A stretch of 64,000 nt of DNA, taken from the NCBI GenBank assembly GCA_023014485.1, contig JAJOZX010005622.1, positions 257,161-321,160 of the forward strand. The letters are read 5' to 3'. Position 1 is the first letter of the stretch. Every line of letters starts with the position of its first letter. Source of the DNA: Bathynomus jamesi. Its lineage: Eukaryota; Arthropoda; Malacostraca; Isopoda; Cirolanidae. A model generated the notes under the pieces. That model was not told the origin of the DNA. It saw only the letters and a program-made list of their open reading frames with translations, and searched no databases. Below, one piece after another: positions 40,346 through 51,361 of the stretch. The position numbers and the translations under genes are program-made.

Positions 40346-41150
40346 CTACAACATATTAGCTTACATTTATATTATATACTAGGCCGAAACGATAAAGTTT
40401 TTGAAAAAAAACCTGAACCATGGTGAGTCATCTATCCCAAATTGGTGGTACAGACACCCCACCCACGTGGTGACATGTGGCAAAACATGGCGGATAATGA
40501 TAAGCACGCATAAAAGTGATGAAAGTACCTTACTTTCAGTCATAATACCTCATTTTTATATTGGTTTTCTTCATAATTTTAACAAGAAACAAGTATTTAG
40601 CAACCACAGTAGAAATTTCGGCACTGTGAAAAAGAGATAACTCGCCTTTAAACCATCATAAAGTCGAAAAAAAAGATATTGCACGCCGACAGTAGCCACC
40701 TGCACGCTTCATTCGGACTTACTGCTCTAAACAATCACTGTGTATTTATATATGGGCTGCTAATCGGGAGGATTTTTATGGCCTGTTATTTACCAATTCC
40801 TTCCTTTGGTCAACACTTTTGCAGCGACAGTTAATATATTCCGAATAATTGAAACTACCGTTTTGAAAAGGGCTTGCTACAAATTTCACTTTTAACCCTT
40901 GTTGGCTTGTCGGAATGTCCATAGATTTTGCCTAGTCTGTAGTACTGTTTAGTTTACAGATTAGGCGTTAATTATCGTATTTCCTTCATATGAAAGAGAT
41001 ACCAGAGCTTCATTATATTACTCGAACATTCGCTTGACGTCCAGGTTCGTGATTTCTTGAAGGCTTCAATAGTGACGAACGAGAAAATGTGAGGGCTTCA
41101 CTTACTGTTGATATAATGAAAGTAACGCAATTGGCGTTCAATGCGAGTTG
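40346..41150. other. Noncoding stretch before lectin locus 4
   Basis: Short frames without domains. The end may hold the missing hAT tail, but no inverted terminus was recognised. Confidence 0.4.
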
Positions 41151-41177
41151 TATTGCGCAAAATAATATTTTCATTTT

Positions 41178-41300
41178 TAGAACTCATTTGAGATGTCCCT
41201 CTCGAAATTTTCTTGGCACTGGACTAAAAATCAAATAGAAATATCTAAACACAGGGTACACCCAAAAAACGCGAGACGTTTCGAGATGGCAAGCTAGGAT
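41178..41300 (+). promoter_or_regulatory. Worn upstream modules of lectin fragment 4
   Basis: ACTCATTTGAGATGTCCCTC at about 41182 and GGGTACACCC ... GACGTTTCGAGATGG at 41255-41290 match the two conserved blocks upstream of the other lectin loci. The position that holds TATAAAAG in its relatives reads GCAAAAGAA here, so the TATA box is lost. Confidence 0.6.
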
Positions 41301-41382
41301 AATGCAAAAGAAAGTGTCTGAAAATGAGATTACGTTTTAAAACAAGTTATTGTAAGTCATTTTCAGAAACGATTCAGCAAAG

Positions 41383-41649
41383 GTGACAACAGTGGTAAAA
41401 CCTTTGATTTTATTCGTGGTTATTCCTTCATTGGAATACAGTGAATCTACGATAAAAGGAATTGACTGCATCTTCAAAGCGATTGGATTCTCTCCTGAAT
41501 GGGTGTCTCAAACTCTGACGCTATGCGAGACCTCCACAAGCGATTTATTATTGCTGGGAATGAAAATTCATTTACAGTCATTGCAGAAGTCGGTCGAAAA
41601 GTTGGACGAAGTTCAAAAACGTCGTCGGAATTGTGAGGATCAGAATTAA
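41383..41649 (+). pseudogene. Fibrinogen-related lectin fragment (N-terminal part only)
   Basis: The frame matches the N-terminal part of the lectin family: hydrophobic leader, G-F-S-P-E-W-V-S-Q-T-L-T-L-C-E, L-L-G-M-K-I-H-L-Q-S, and K-R-R-R-N-C-E-D. It then meets unrelated sequence and stops at 41649, just where the fibrinogen domain should begin. No ATG is present at the expected start (GTG there). With its TATA box also lost it is a truncated pseudogene. Confidence 0.8.
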
Positions 41650-41931
41650 GATAATTTATATATACACTTATGTTGGTATTAAAATTGTTATAAATAATGA
41701 AGAGATTTCTTTTTTTTACTTTTTTGACAAGTCATGACGTCACAATATATATATAAGAGAGAGAGAGAGAGAGAGAGTTTTAAAACGCTGCAAATACAAA
41801 ATCCTACAAAATATTAAGATTTCAGAACAAACGAATTCTTTAAATGAAGTTAACAAAAATGCGGTTAAAGTTAATCGATTTAATAATTTGTTAACTTTAA
41901 ACAGAGTTAAAATTTTACGTCTGAATCTAAA

Positions 41932-41936
<5 letters not shown>

Positions 41937-41986
<50 letters not shown>
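41937..41986. repeat. (CT)n microsatellite
   Basis: About 50 bases of CT, followed by gtatatatacagggtgtccc, which looks like a mariner-type end. Confidence 0.9.
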
Positions 41987-41990
<4 letters not shown>

Positions 41991-42311
41991 ATATACAGGG
42001 TGTCCCATAATTTCGGTCTCATATTAAAATTTATTTTAAATTAAATTTATAAAAGCAATACATAAAAATTTTCAAACTGATGTCTTGTTTTGGCGCCTTT
42101 TTATTGTTGAAGGTAGAAAAGGCGGAGGAAGAGGCTGAGGCCTTTTCCTCAGGAGTGTAACTCACTTTAATATTAGCCATTGCGTGTTATTCTACCAATT
42201 TGTTTTAATCCTAATCCATTACTTTTGTAAATTTAATTTAAATACATTTTCATATGAGGTTGGGTTTAGGGGACACATATATATATATATATATATAATA
42301 TATATATATAT

Positions 42312-42793
42312 ATATGGTGTCCCAGGAGGAAATGTCAAGAATGCACCATTTGACTCTTTGGTATTTCTAAGTAGAAAGTATTATATCGACATGTGCCTGA
42401 TTCTCAACCGTTACCGAGATACAGGCCTCTACATTTGGGTAACTAAAACATAATAAAAAGCATCAGAAATGAACTTCTGCCTTTTCCTTGGCAAGACTCG
42501 ATGGATCGGAGGCTCGCCGCGTGCATTGAAGAAAGAGGGGGTCACTTTGAAACCATTCTGCAATAAGTGCAATAGTGTATTGTATGTTTGTACCTTTTGT
42601 AAACCACAAGTGTCATTAAATAGTATCTAAGATCGCCTTTTTATTATGTTTTAATTACCCAAATGTAGAGGCCTGTATCTCGGTAACGGTTTGGAATCAG
42701 ACCCACCCATATCGATATAATACTTTCTACTTAGAAATACCCAAAGAGTGAAATGGTGCATTCTTCACATATCCTCCTGGGACACCCTGTATA
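42312..42793. mobile_element. TIR element with GGTGTCCCAGGAGG ends
   Basis: Left GGTGTCCCAGGAGGAAATGT is matched inverted before 42790; the inverted arms extend about 130 bp (to aatgtagaggcctgtatctc). It is inserted in a TA repeat. The central 180 bp are unique and noncoding. The gggtgtccc end is common among mariner-type MITEs. Confidence 0.75.
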
Positions 42794-42977
42794 TATATAT
42801 TGAAAGAAATTAATGAAATGGAACTTTTATTTTAATTTACATTTATTTCTATTTATTTTCATCTTATTTTCTTTTGTAAAAATTGAAATTAATTTGAAAG
42901 ATTTTTGCGTGAAAATTTCTCCTGCTTCCCAACGACATCTTTATAACAATGCTTTGATTAGATTACATGCCACTAAA

Positions 42978-43062
42978 ATACAGGGTGATCCGATTAAAAC
43001 GCAACCCAGTACAATATAATAACATTCTCTGGGTTGCGTTTTAATTGAATCACCTTGTATAA
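42978..43062. mobile_element. 85-bp palindromic MITE
   Basis: ATACAGGGTGATCC...AAAACGCAACCCAG is matched by CTGGGTTGCGTTTTAATT...CACCTTGTAT, leaving a loop of about 20 bases. No coding capacity. Confidence 0.75.
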
Positions 43063-43174
43063 AATTAAACCTATATGGATGTCATTTATATCTTATGTAA
43101 TATATATTCGTTTTCAATAAAGATTGTTTGTGTGTGTATATATCTATATAAGTACACTGTATATATTAATTTTA

Positions 43175-43326
43175 TGCATGAGTCGGGTGTGCCTGGCTAT
43201 GTGCAATGTAGATCGTAAGAAACAAACTCGCTCCTCTATCAGGCCAGGCCGAGAGTTGGGGCACTAGCTTGAACTTCGTGTGAAGAGGATCCGGCACAAG
43301 GAACTTTTCCCAGGTTTACAAGGTTT

Positions 43327-43327
<1 letters not shown>
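43175..43327 (+). pseudogene. LINE 3' end fragment
   Basis: Plus-strand reading G-V-P-G-Y-V-x-C-R-S and the closing tttacaaggt repeat the end of the LINE at 38.67-38.80 kb. Only the last 150 bases are present, bounded by a TA repeat at 43331. Confidence 0.6.

Positions 43328-43330
<3 letters not shown>

Positions 43331-43363
<33 letters not shown>
43331..43363. repeat. (TA)n microsatellite
   Basis: TA run between the LINE tail and a repeat-like segment of gcgaataacg words (43370-43790) whose identity I cannot settle. Confidence 0.9.
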
Positions 43364-43365
<2 letters not shown>

Positions 43366-43799
43366 CCGGTTTTCGCAAGAGTTATGTTCCTCAGATTCAT
43401 TACGAAAGCGAAATTGCGAATAACGAATAATTTTTTCTCATATAAATACATGTTTTATGGGGGAATGCGTTCTGGTGGCCATTTTCCAAAAGGTAAGATG
43501 TTTGAATACATTCCCATACGATACATAAAAGCAAGTATAAAACACAAATACAGACCTGTTTTAGCATAGTAAGTTATGAATAGCATCAAAGACCGTGCCT
43601 TTCCTTGAATAATGGCCTGCGATACCAGCATGCTGCGCTGCGTTTGATAGCAGGCGGAATTGCGAATTATTTTTTCCCTTATCTGACATTGCGAATAACG
43701 GAGCTGGGTTTGCGAATAGCGGAATTTGGTTTCAAAAATTTTTACGTATAAACGAAGCTACGAATATCGAAGCTATGAATAACGGGGTACACCTGTAAA

Positions 43800-44854
43800 G
43801 TGGTTCAGTGCGTGAAGTATGTACGAAACGTTTCCGATAACTGACCCAAACAATATACTAGGTATGTTTTTAGTTGTCATTGAAATTATTACAAAAAAAG
43901 TGTATCTTGTATCGTGGGCTATTTCTTCGATACTGGAAGCCCAAACATGGAAACAGGGTGCCTGTTTAAAGATCGTCCAAGAAGCCGAAGGCCAGTGACG
44001 GCGACAGGAGACAACAACAAAGAAAATGTCCTCGCCACTTTTCAAGTCGATCCAACAACTTCAACGAGAAAAGGCGCTCAGGAATTGGGTATTTTCAAAT
44101 TTTCAGTTGCAAAAATATTGAAATCACAGGGGTACCACGAATCCACGATTACAAACCCATTTACTCTCAGTTCATATACGACGATGATTCTGATAAACGG
44201 CTGCAGTTTGTTGAAACAATGAGACAAAAGTTCAACAGTGATCCAGATTTCGTTCAAAACATCCAATTTTCAGATGATTGTGTATTCGGTTTAACAAGTA
44301 AAGAAAACAAACCCAACGTTCACTACTGGGCGAAAAAATATTGCAAAATACGATTGAGTAAACCAGTTAAAACGCCTTCACTAACAGTCTGGGTGTGGAT
44401 TGGTTATTCAAGACTCGTTTCCTTTGATATATCGAGAGATACGATGGATGGGAAATGCTATTGCCAGGTATTGAGAGACAAAGTTTTGCCACAGTTTACT
44501 AATGGCGTGGGCAGGAATTGGCTTTATCATGATGGAACACCGCCACATTACTCTGCAGCTGCACCGTAATATTTTCGATACGAACCTTGAAGGAAGATGT
44601 CTTGGCGGCGAGGTCCCATCGAGTGGCCAACCGAATCACTTGATTTAACCCCATGTGATTTCTGGCTTTCGGCTTATTTGCGTCACAAACTCTACACTCC
44701 TGGTTTCATTTATCGAAATGTGAATGCCCTTGGCCGCAGAGTAGATGAACAACTGAAAAGGATCCCATTCGATATGTTCAGAAGAACAATAAAGAGTTTC
44801 ACAGAGAGAATCCACAAATGTATCATAGCGGATGGAGAATTCTTTCAAGATTAA
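43800..44854 (+). pseudogene. Mariner-like (IS630-type) transposase, frameshifted
   Basis: Three consecutive frames give one transposase of about 340 residues: a helix-turn-helix region with R-P-R-S-R-R-P-V (about 43970-44000); an F-S-D-D motif with the first catalytic Asp (about 44270); V-W-V-W-I-G (about 44390); W-L-Y-H-D-G-T-P-P-H-Y with the second (about 44520-44550); and P-I-E-W-P-T-E-S-L-D-L-T-P-C-D-F with the third (about 44630-44660). It ends at 44854. Breaks occur near 44220 and 44570. Terminal repeats were not identified. Confidence 0.8.
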
Positions 44855-44869
44855 ATTATAATTTAACAA

Positions 44870-45780
44870 AATATTTGTATGAATAAAATTCTTTTAGACA
44901 TTTTATTTGATTTCTTTCATCCTTTCAACACTTATCTGTATAATGTTGTTAACTAATTATTTGTGTATAAACTCCTTAAAGACTTTTCTCCCACCCTGAA
45001 CACTAAAAAAATTGGTAAAAATCAAAAGGAATATTAAAAGGAAGTCTGTATTTGAATTTTACACAAATAAATTTTTTTTAACTTAATCAACCTCCAGATA
45101 TTTTGTGTAAAATGCATTTACATATCTTTATGGTTAATTGTAAAAGGTGTAAAATTACCAAACTTTATATGAAAATATGCAATGTGTTTTCAGTAAATAA
45201 AGTAATATGTGGTTTCCGTGAACTTTTAAAAAAGGTAAATTGGGTTGTAAAATATATAATTAACTGGCAATTTTGCTGTCATAATGTTAAGTGAATTTCA
45301 AAATTTATCTTTTCTGTGAAATAATATTACTGCACATACGACATACCCAAAACGTTTCTCGATACAAATTACTTATTAGAAGATGGGACTGTAATCCATA
45401 GGTATAATATAAGTTAATTGATTACAAGGTACAGTTATCATACATTCATGAGTATATGGCATATGAACGACAGTTGATAGATTTTGTGTGGAGAAAAATA
45501 GTTGGCTGTCATGTGGCAAGTCTCCAACGACTCTATGATCTTGAACGAATTTTGCCTGAATTTAAATCCCTTTTACCGTTCAGTTAATGATATTTTAATA
45601 AAGAATGAGTGGTGAATAATTGTAAATTAAGGTCGCTTTTAAAATAGCCTAAAATTATACTAAAATTTGAAGTGTCCAGAATAGGACTTCGCAAAGTAAT
45701 GAGTTGTGACATCTTTGACAATAACTTGAGAGAGACGCCCACTTTAGGATTTCAGTAATGAACTAGAAAGGAAACAAAAT
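44870..45780. other. AT-rich noncoding stretch
   Basis: No gene recognised. The end (45730-45780) holds the distal conserved block of the lectin promoters (GAGACGCCCACTTTAGGATT). Confidence 0.45.
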
Positions 45781-45890
45781 TTATCTAAAATGGGGGTACA
45801 CCCACAGGACGAAGGATGTTCCGAGATAAACCAACCAAGGACAAGTACACTAAAATGTATAAAAGGAAGGGTAGTTCAGAGCCAGTTATT
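45730..45890 (+). promoter_or_regulatory. Promoter and conserved modules of lectin gene 2
   Basis: Distal block GAGACGCCCACTTTAGGATT at about 45733, proximal block GGGGTACACCC...GGATGTTCCGAGAT at 45793-45828, and TATAAAAG at 45858-45865 with an initiator-like CCAGTT about 27 bases on. Order and spacing match lectin gene 1. Confidence 0.75.
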
Positions 45891-45934
45891 AGAAGCTATT
45901 TACTGAAACAGTTCAGGAAAACCAACTCCAAAAA

Positions 45935-46848
45935 ATGTCAATGTCATTACTTTTCATTAATTTCCTGACGATTGTTGTACTGAGCAATTTCGTTTGTGGA
46001 GACAGTAGTGAACCTACGATCAGAGAAACAGAAAACCTCTTCGAAGAGATTGGTTTCTCTCCTCACTGCGTTTCTCAGACTTTGGCACTATGTGAGAAAA
46101 CGGCAAGAGAATCCTCTTTGATGGGAATGAATATTCACTCTCATTCAATGCAACAGATAATCGCCAAATTGAAGGAAGTTCAAAAACGTCCTCGAAATTG
46201 TGCGGATCTTTTCAACTTCGGTGACAGAGAGTCTGGCATTCGAACAGTGTACCCTTTCAATTGTTGCGAAAATCGACCAGTTTCTGTTTTCTGTGACCAA
46301 AATACTGACGGAGGGAGATGGGCAGTGATTCAACATCGCGATGCTCTTCCACAAAGAGAAAACTTCTTCAGGAAATGGGTTGAGTACCAACTTGGTTTTG
46401 GCATCGTGACGGGAGAATTTTGGCTCGGCCTCAATAATATTCATGCCCTCGTTAGTGATACTTTGATGGAACTGAGGGTAGACCTTGAGGACTTTCAGGG
46501 AATAAAGCGTTGGGCGAAGTACGAACACTTTTACATCGGAGATGCCACTGAGAAATATCGACTAGATTTAGGAGAATATTCTGGAAACGCCGGTGACTCT
46601 TTAACTGTCACAGCGGTCAAATGTTTTCAACAAAAGATCAAGATAACGATGCAAGCGATGGAAGCTGTTCGAAGACATACCGCGGTGCATGGTGGTATAA
46701 AAATTGCCATGGCTCAAACCTAAATGGTTATCAGTATGAAGGAAACCACACTTCCTCTGCTGATGGCATTAATTGGTACGAATTTCGTGGTCATTATTAC
46801 TCTTTGAAGAAAACTTCTCTGAGCCTCAGACCGAAATTCCTAAATTAA
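45935..46848 (+). pseudogene. Fibrinogen-related lectin 2, single frameshift
   Basis: The ATG at 45935 opens a signal peptide (to about residue 22, ...SNFVCG), the spacer, and a fibrinogen domain that is correct up to G-D-S-L-T-V at about 46605. A one-base loss between gt and cac there sends the frame into a false tail ending at 46723. The correct C-terminal part (F-S-T-K-D-Q-D-N-D ... GAWWYKNCHGSNLNG ... LRPKFLN) continues in the next frame to 46848. The calcium and ligand residues are intact there. GGGW is GGRW here. Promoter elements are well kept, so the lesion is recent or an assembly indel. Confidence 0.88.
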
Positions 46849-47145
46849 GTTAAAAATTATTTATAAAATCTTGAAATATGAAGAGCTCTTCTGAAATATC
46901 TTTAGAGAGGTCAATTGTATGTTTGAAGTAGTTAGTAGTATAAATAATAATAGTAGTAATAGCAGTGGTAGTGCGATAATATGTTATTTCTTATTATTAT
47001 TCTTTCAAAATATAAAAGTGTCATGGTTGACTTTTGTGAAAGAAATTCGCTCTGCGTTCACTCCATAATGTAATGTGGCTAAAATATTTTAATGTGAAAA
47101 TGTAGAGACAAGAAACTAAATTGTAAAATTTAATATTCTTTTCAG

Positions 47146-47149
<4 letters not shown>

Positions 47150-47186
<37 letters not shown>
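47150..47186. repeat. (TA)n microsatellite
   Basis: A TA run of about 36 bases that also borders the inverted repeat copy starting at 47214; its counterpart at 62343 borders the other copy. Confidence 0.95.
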
Positions 47187-47188
<2 letters not shown>

Positions 47189-47213
47189 ACAATTTTGGGG
47201 TGGTTCTGCTTTC

Positions 47214-48625
47214 GAGAAAACAACACGTTTTGTATTTTTAAACATTGACCACTAAACCATATTTTTGATTAATGTTGTGCATAAGTAATTCTATTTAAAA
47301 TATCAGCCTAAAAGTGATCAATGTTGCTAAAAAAACCTTCTTTCATCATATCTTAGTCTCATTAACTCTTACTGTTAATATTAACAGTAATTTGTTATAA
47401 TTAATTATTTAATATGGATGATAAAGACGTGTAAAATTAAATTCAAATGTGATTTAATTCAATACCTAATAAAATACCAACTTGAAAGGGATCAAATAAT
47501 GCAGTATACCGTATTTGGTCATATCCTAAGACTATATTAACCCGAATTGATGATAATTACTAGTAATTTATTAGTTTCATTCTTATAACATTAATTAGGT
47601 GTCAATAAGTATTTTACAATAACGTATCATAATACGCTCCGGATTTTCAATATGGCATATTTTTCTGTCCTTGATTGCTGCGAAATATTCAAAGTACGGA
47701 AGAGAGTTCAAAATAGTTGATATTCTCTAGGTCTAGTGCAAAGGTCACCAATGGGTGAACCACAGACCGGCTGACGACGAATTTTATAAGGACCGACGGG
47801 AATAAATCTCCTATGCTGATTAGCTCAAAGGATTTACTTTGAAAGATAGGCCAACCAAATGCCATTTCGAAAATCAAAATGCAATTTTGTCTACGCTTTT
47901 CGTGAAGTTCAAATTTAGTTTTCACTTAAAGAGATTGAAATTGGTGATTTTAAATTGATTTCGTTAAAATAATATCGGCCACATTACGAAAACACTCCGA
48001 AAATAAGTGCGGGTAACGGATCTTGGTAGAGATACAGAAATGGTGCATCAGCAGTGGTGACTGGCGTATAGGAGCGATGGAGCGATGGAGCGGTCGCTCC
48101 CCCTTGCTTGAAACGATAAATATTAATTTAACAGTTAAAAAATATATTAATTTTAAGATATTCAACAATTATTTTTATATTTTATTAAAATATTTTTTTA
48201 ATACAAATTTTGGCTTCTTTGACATATAAGTACCGTACGGAAGCACCATGTGATTGTTTATGTACTAGAATTCTAAAAATTATAAATTTTATGAAATCAC
48301 ACCCCCATACATTTATACCACGAGTCGCCACTGTGCATCAGTGCACCTTTTCAATGGTACAATGGTGCACTTTGCAATGGGGCAATGATTTAATAGTAAT
48401 GACTTCAGTTTTGTTTCTATTTTGTAAGAGGTATAGCCAATGAATAGCATCTTAAAATATTTTTCCTCTTTCGGCATGGTTGGTATTGCTGAACTTGGTC
48501 TATAAACATTATCTAACAATTATTTTCTGTAGTTCTGAATTAAAGGTTTTGGAAATATATCGAAATCTAATCTAAAGATTTGTCGAAACGTCTCAAGTAC
48601 AAAAAATAAACGGAAATATTTACTG
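47214..48625 (+). repeat. Large dispersed repeat, copy A (inverted partner 60.29-62.34 kb)
   Basis: Many blocks match the reverse complement of 60290-62340, among them aaaacaacacgttttgtatt, ttaactcttactgttaatat and gcgggtaacggatcttggta, continuing through aaaggttttggaaatatatc. Copy A carries a hAT MITE (48052-48333) and copy B carries a Penelope fragment (about 60475-61423); neither insertion is in the other copy. No gene is intact. Confidence 0.8.
48052..48333. mobile_element. hAT-type MITE, 282 bp, with perfect 8-bp target duplication
   Basis: Ends CAGTGGTGACT and AGTCGCCACTG (inverted), flanked by TGCATCAG at 48044-48051 and 48334-48341. The empty site is at about 61475-61490 in the inverted copy. 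The inner ggagcgatggagcgatggag repeat and AT-rich body are noncoding. Confidence 0.88.
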
Positions 48626-48702
48626 TTTATGAAAAGAGGGACTAACATAACAGCAAACATTTCCGTTTATTTTTTGTACTTGAGACGTTTCGACAAATCT
48701 TT
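48574..48702. repeat. Inverted repeat with 45-bp arms
   Basis: AAAGATTTGTCGAAACGTCTC ... at 48574-48618 is matched inverted at 48658-48702, ending ...CGACAAATCTTT. One arm is shared with the Penelope-like element end at about 62457-62520 (gacgtttcgacaaatctttt), so it is probably the head-to-head junction of two such element ends. Confidence 0.75.
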
Positions 48703-49179
48703 TGTCATAATCAGTGAATTATAATTTTAAAACCTTAAAACAAAAATCAGAATAAATTATTAAAATTACATCAAATACAAAACAGAAATTAAAATCATTA
48801 AAATTAAAGTAAATTAAAATTACCTCAACTGGTAATACAAAATGATTACGTCAACTTTCATATTCGGCAGATATTGAGAGAAAACCGTTGTACTGTTATA
48901 AATTAAAATTAACAGTATCTCTCCTTTCATTCGAGCGTAGGAACTTCATAAATCGAGAAAACTCAGTTTATGAGAATTAATTAAAGGAAAGTCTCATTTG
49001 ATGCAAGGAAATAAATTAAAACGTTAAACATTTCATACCAATTTGAATTTAATTAAAAATCTTAAAAGGACAGAACCTAATTTAAAACAATATATAAGAC
49101 CAAATTCACTATAAGAAACTCAACTTTGCCTTAAATGAGATTATTAACCAGAAGAGGAAAATCAAAAACGAAAATGAGA

Positions 49180-49370
49180 ATACATCTGCCGTGAGTAATT
49201 TCCTTTCGAAACGACCTCCTTTGGATTTCAAAAATGCTAAACAGGAAAGAGAAATAATTTAGATTTAGGTACGCCCTCAAAATTCCGGATGTTTCGAAAG
49301 ATATAGACAAATGATTCTGCGGATAAAAATGTATAAAAGAAGGTTTTTTCAAGGTAGTCATTCGAACAGC
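49180..49370 (+). promoter_or_regulatory. Promoter and conserved modules of lectin gene 3
   Basis: A worn distal block (cctcctttggatttcaaaaatg, about 49209), proximal block GGTACGCCC...CCGGATGTTTCGAAAGAT at 49268-49302, TATAAAAG at 49332-49339 and TCATT initiator with A at 49360, 28 bases after the TATA start. Confidence 0.75.
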
Positions 49371-49393
49371 AGATTCAACAAGAAGAGAAAAGA

Positions 49394-50342
49394 TGGTGGA
49401 ATGAAACCCTCTGATAACTTTGATGATCTTTGCTTTATTGAACAGATTCGTTTATGGAGACAGTATTGACTCTAAGATGACAGGACTTTACAACCTTTAT
49501 GAAGAGATTGGATTCTCTCCTGCTTGCGTGTCGCAAACTCTGGCGCTTTGTGAGAACTCCGTAAAGAATTCTTTCTTGCTCGGAATGAAAAGTCAATTGC
49601 ATGCAGTCAAAAAGCGATCGTTAACTTGATTGAAGTTCCCAAACGTCCTCGTAATTGTGAAGATATATTTAACGTTGGTGACAAAGAGTCCGGGATTCGA
49701 ACGGTGTACCCTTTCAGTATTGAAACCCGACCCGTTTCTGTTTTGTGCGACCAAACTACTGACGGAGGTGGATGGACAGTGATTCAACATCGAGAGGCTC
49801 TTCCAGAGAGAGAAAATGTCTTTCGGAAGTGGGTGGAGTACCATCTTGGTTTCGGAAACCTGAAGGGAGAATTTTGGCTCGGCCTAAATAACACTCATGC
49901 CCTTGTTGGTGACACTCTGATGGAATTGAAGGTGGACCTTGAAGACTTCGAAAGGAAAAAGCGTTGGGCCAAGCAAGAATACTTTTACATCGGAGATGCC
50001 GTTCAGAAATACCTTTTGGATTTAGGAGAATATTTTGGCAACGCCGGGATTCATTCGGTGGTCACAACGGTAAAATGTTTTCAAACAAAAGATCAAGACA
50101 ACGACAGTCTTACAGGTGGAAGTTGTTCGAAGAATCACCGCGGAGCATGGTGGTATGGACACTGCCATTCATCGAATTTGAATGGATATCAATATGAAGG
50201 AAACCACACTTCATACGCCGATAGCATCAATTGGCATAAATTTCATGGGCATCATTATTCCTTAAAGATAACTCCTCTCAGTCTTAGACCAAAATCAGAA
50301 ATTAAATTCGATACTCAAAATTGTAGGAAAACCTCAGAATAA
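49394..50342 (+). pseudogene. Fibrinogen-related lectin 3, several frame changes
   Basis: It matches lectin gene 1 along its length. The original start region has small changes, and the first in-frame ATG (at 49423) leaves a shortened leader. A one-base loss at about 49612 (aagcgatcgttaac against aagcgaaccgtcaac in gene 1) moves the fibrinogen domain to another frame, open from 49626 to 50342. Within that frame a lost base at about 50046 and an extra base at about 50085 enclose some 13 altered residues (H-S-V-V-T-T-V-K-C-F-Q) before the correct T-K-D-Q-D-N-D resumes. The C-terminus runs past the usual LRPK end. Probably a pseudogene, unless these are assembly indels. Confidence 0.85.
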
Positions 50343-50377
50343 AGACATATTAATTAACTATATTAAAGAACACGTAG

Positions 50378-50460
50378 TAATAATAATAATATAATAATAA
50401 TAATAATACAATAATGATACTAATAATAATAATAATAATATAATAAATACTAATAATTGT
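50378..50460. repeat. (TAA)n trinucleotide repeat
   Basis: Imperfect taataataa array after lectin gene 3. Confidence 0.9.
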
Positions 50461-50542
50461 TTAATTTTCAAAAAATAAATACAGAAAATGTAAATGTATA
50501 AGTACTACCATAGAGCCATACTATTTCATGTAGTTTCCACAG

Positions 50543-50619
50543 TACAGGGTGTTCATAAAGTTACGCAAGTGAATATGTTACATGCATATTCACTCGCGTG
50601 ACTTTATGCACACCCTGTA
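50543..50619. mobile_element. 77-bp palindromic MITE (TACAGGGTGT ends)
   Basis: TACAGGGTGTTCATAAAGTT...GCAAGTGAATATG pairs with CATATTCACTCGCGTGACTT...GCACACCCTGTA around a loop of a few bases. Noncoding, mariner-like ends. Confidence 0.8.
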
Positions 50620-51301
50620 TTACTAACATTCATTACCTGAACATTGGGTGTGATGTGTATACAATACGTGGGATTAGTTTTTCACTAAAATGACTTAAGA
50701 ACCTACTTGAACTGCTATTTAATTATAGTACAGTGAATTTAAATGAAATAAATAGTGGTTGTAGAACCTAAAGAGTTTGTGTTGAGATTATTCTAAAGTT
50801 GAATAAAACGGGAATTAAAACCATCAAACTCATTTTCTTTAAAGGTTTTATGACCAATGAAGAAAACGGAATGCGGCAACAACATTGAAATTAATGAAAA
50901 TTTTATTTTTCAAATGAATACAAAAATTTGTACGAGAACCATTTTGTTTTTTGTTTCTTGATTATTCTAAACGTGAACTCATTCGTATGAGAGAGATTTT
51001 GTTGATATTTCGAGTGTGGTTTCAAGGTTTTGGAAATAATGGTTCCGATCTCTTAGATTTATTAATCCGTTTACTTGGTTTTTTCATCTGATTTGCGTAA
51101 TTATTTACCATACTCGAGTCTTTTAGCTTAAGAATTTATAAGGATATATAAATCAAGGATTTGAGGGGGTCACCATTGTTTAAACACCCGATATCTTTCT
51201 CACAATATTTGATACAATACATTTAATGATGTCCTTCCTTATGCCGTATTTTCCTTAATCTGTGGTTCTAATACAGATTCACCAATATATATTTTAAAAA
51301 G

Positions 51302-51302
<1 letters not shown>
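50620..51302. other. AT-rich noncoding stretch
   Basis: No gene or clear repeat is seen. Confidence 0.4.

Positions 51303-51360
<58 letters not shown>
51303..51360. repeat. (TA)n microsatellite
   Basis: About 58 bases of TA, among the longest in the window. Confidence 0.95.
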
Positions 51361-51361
<1 letters not shown>

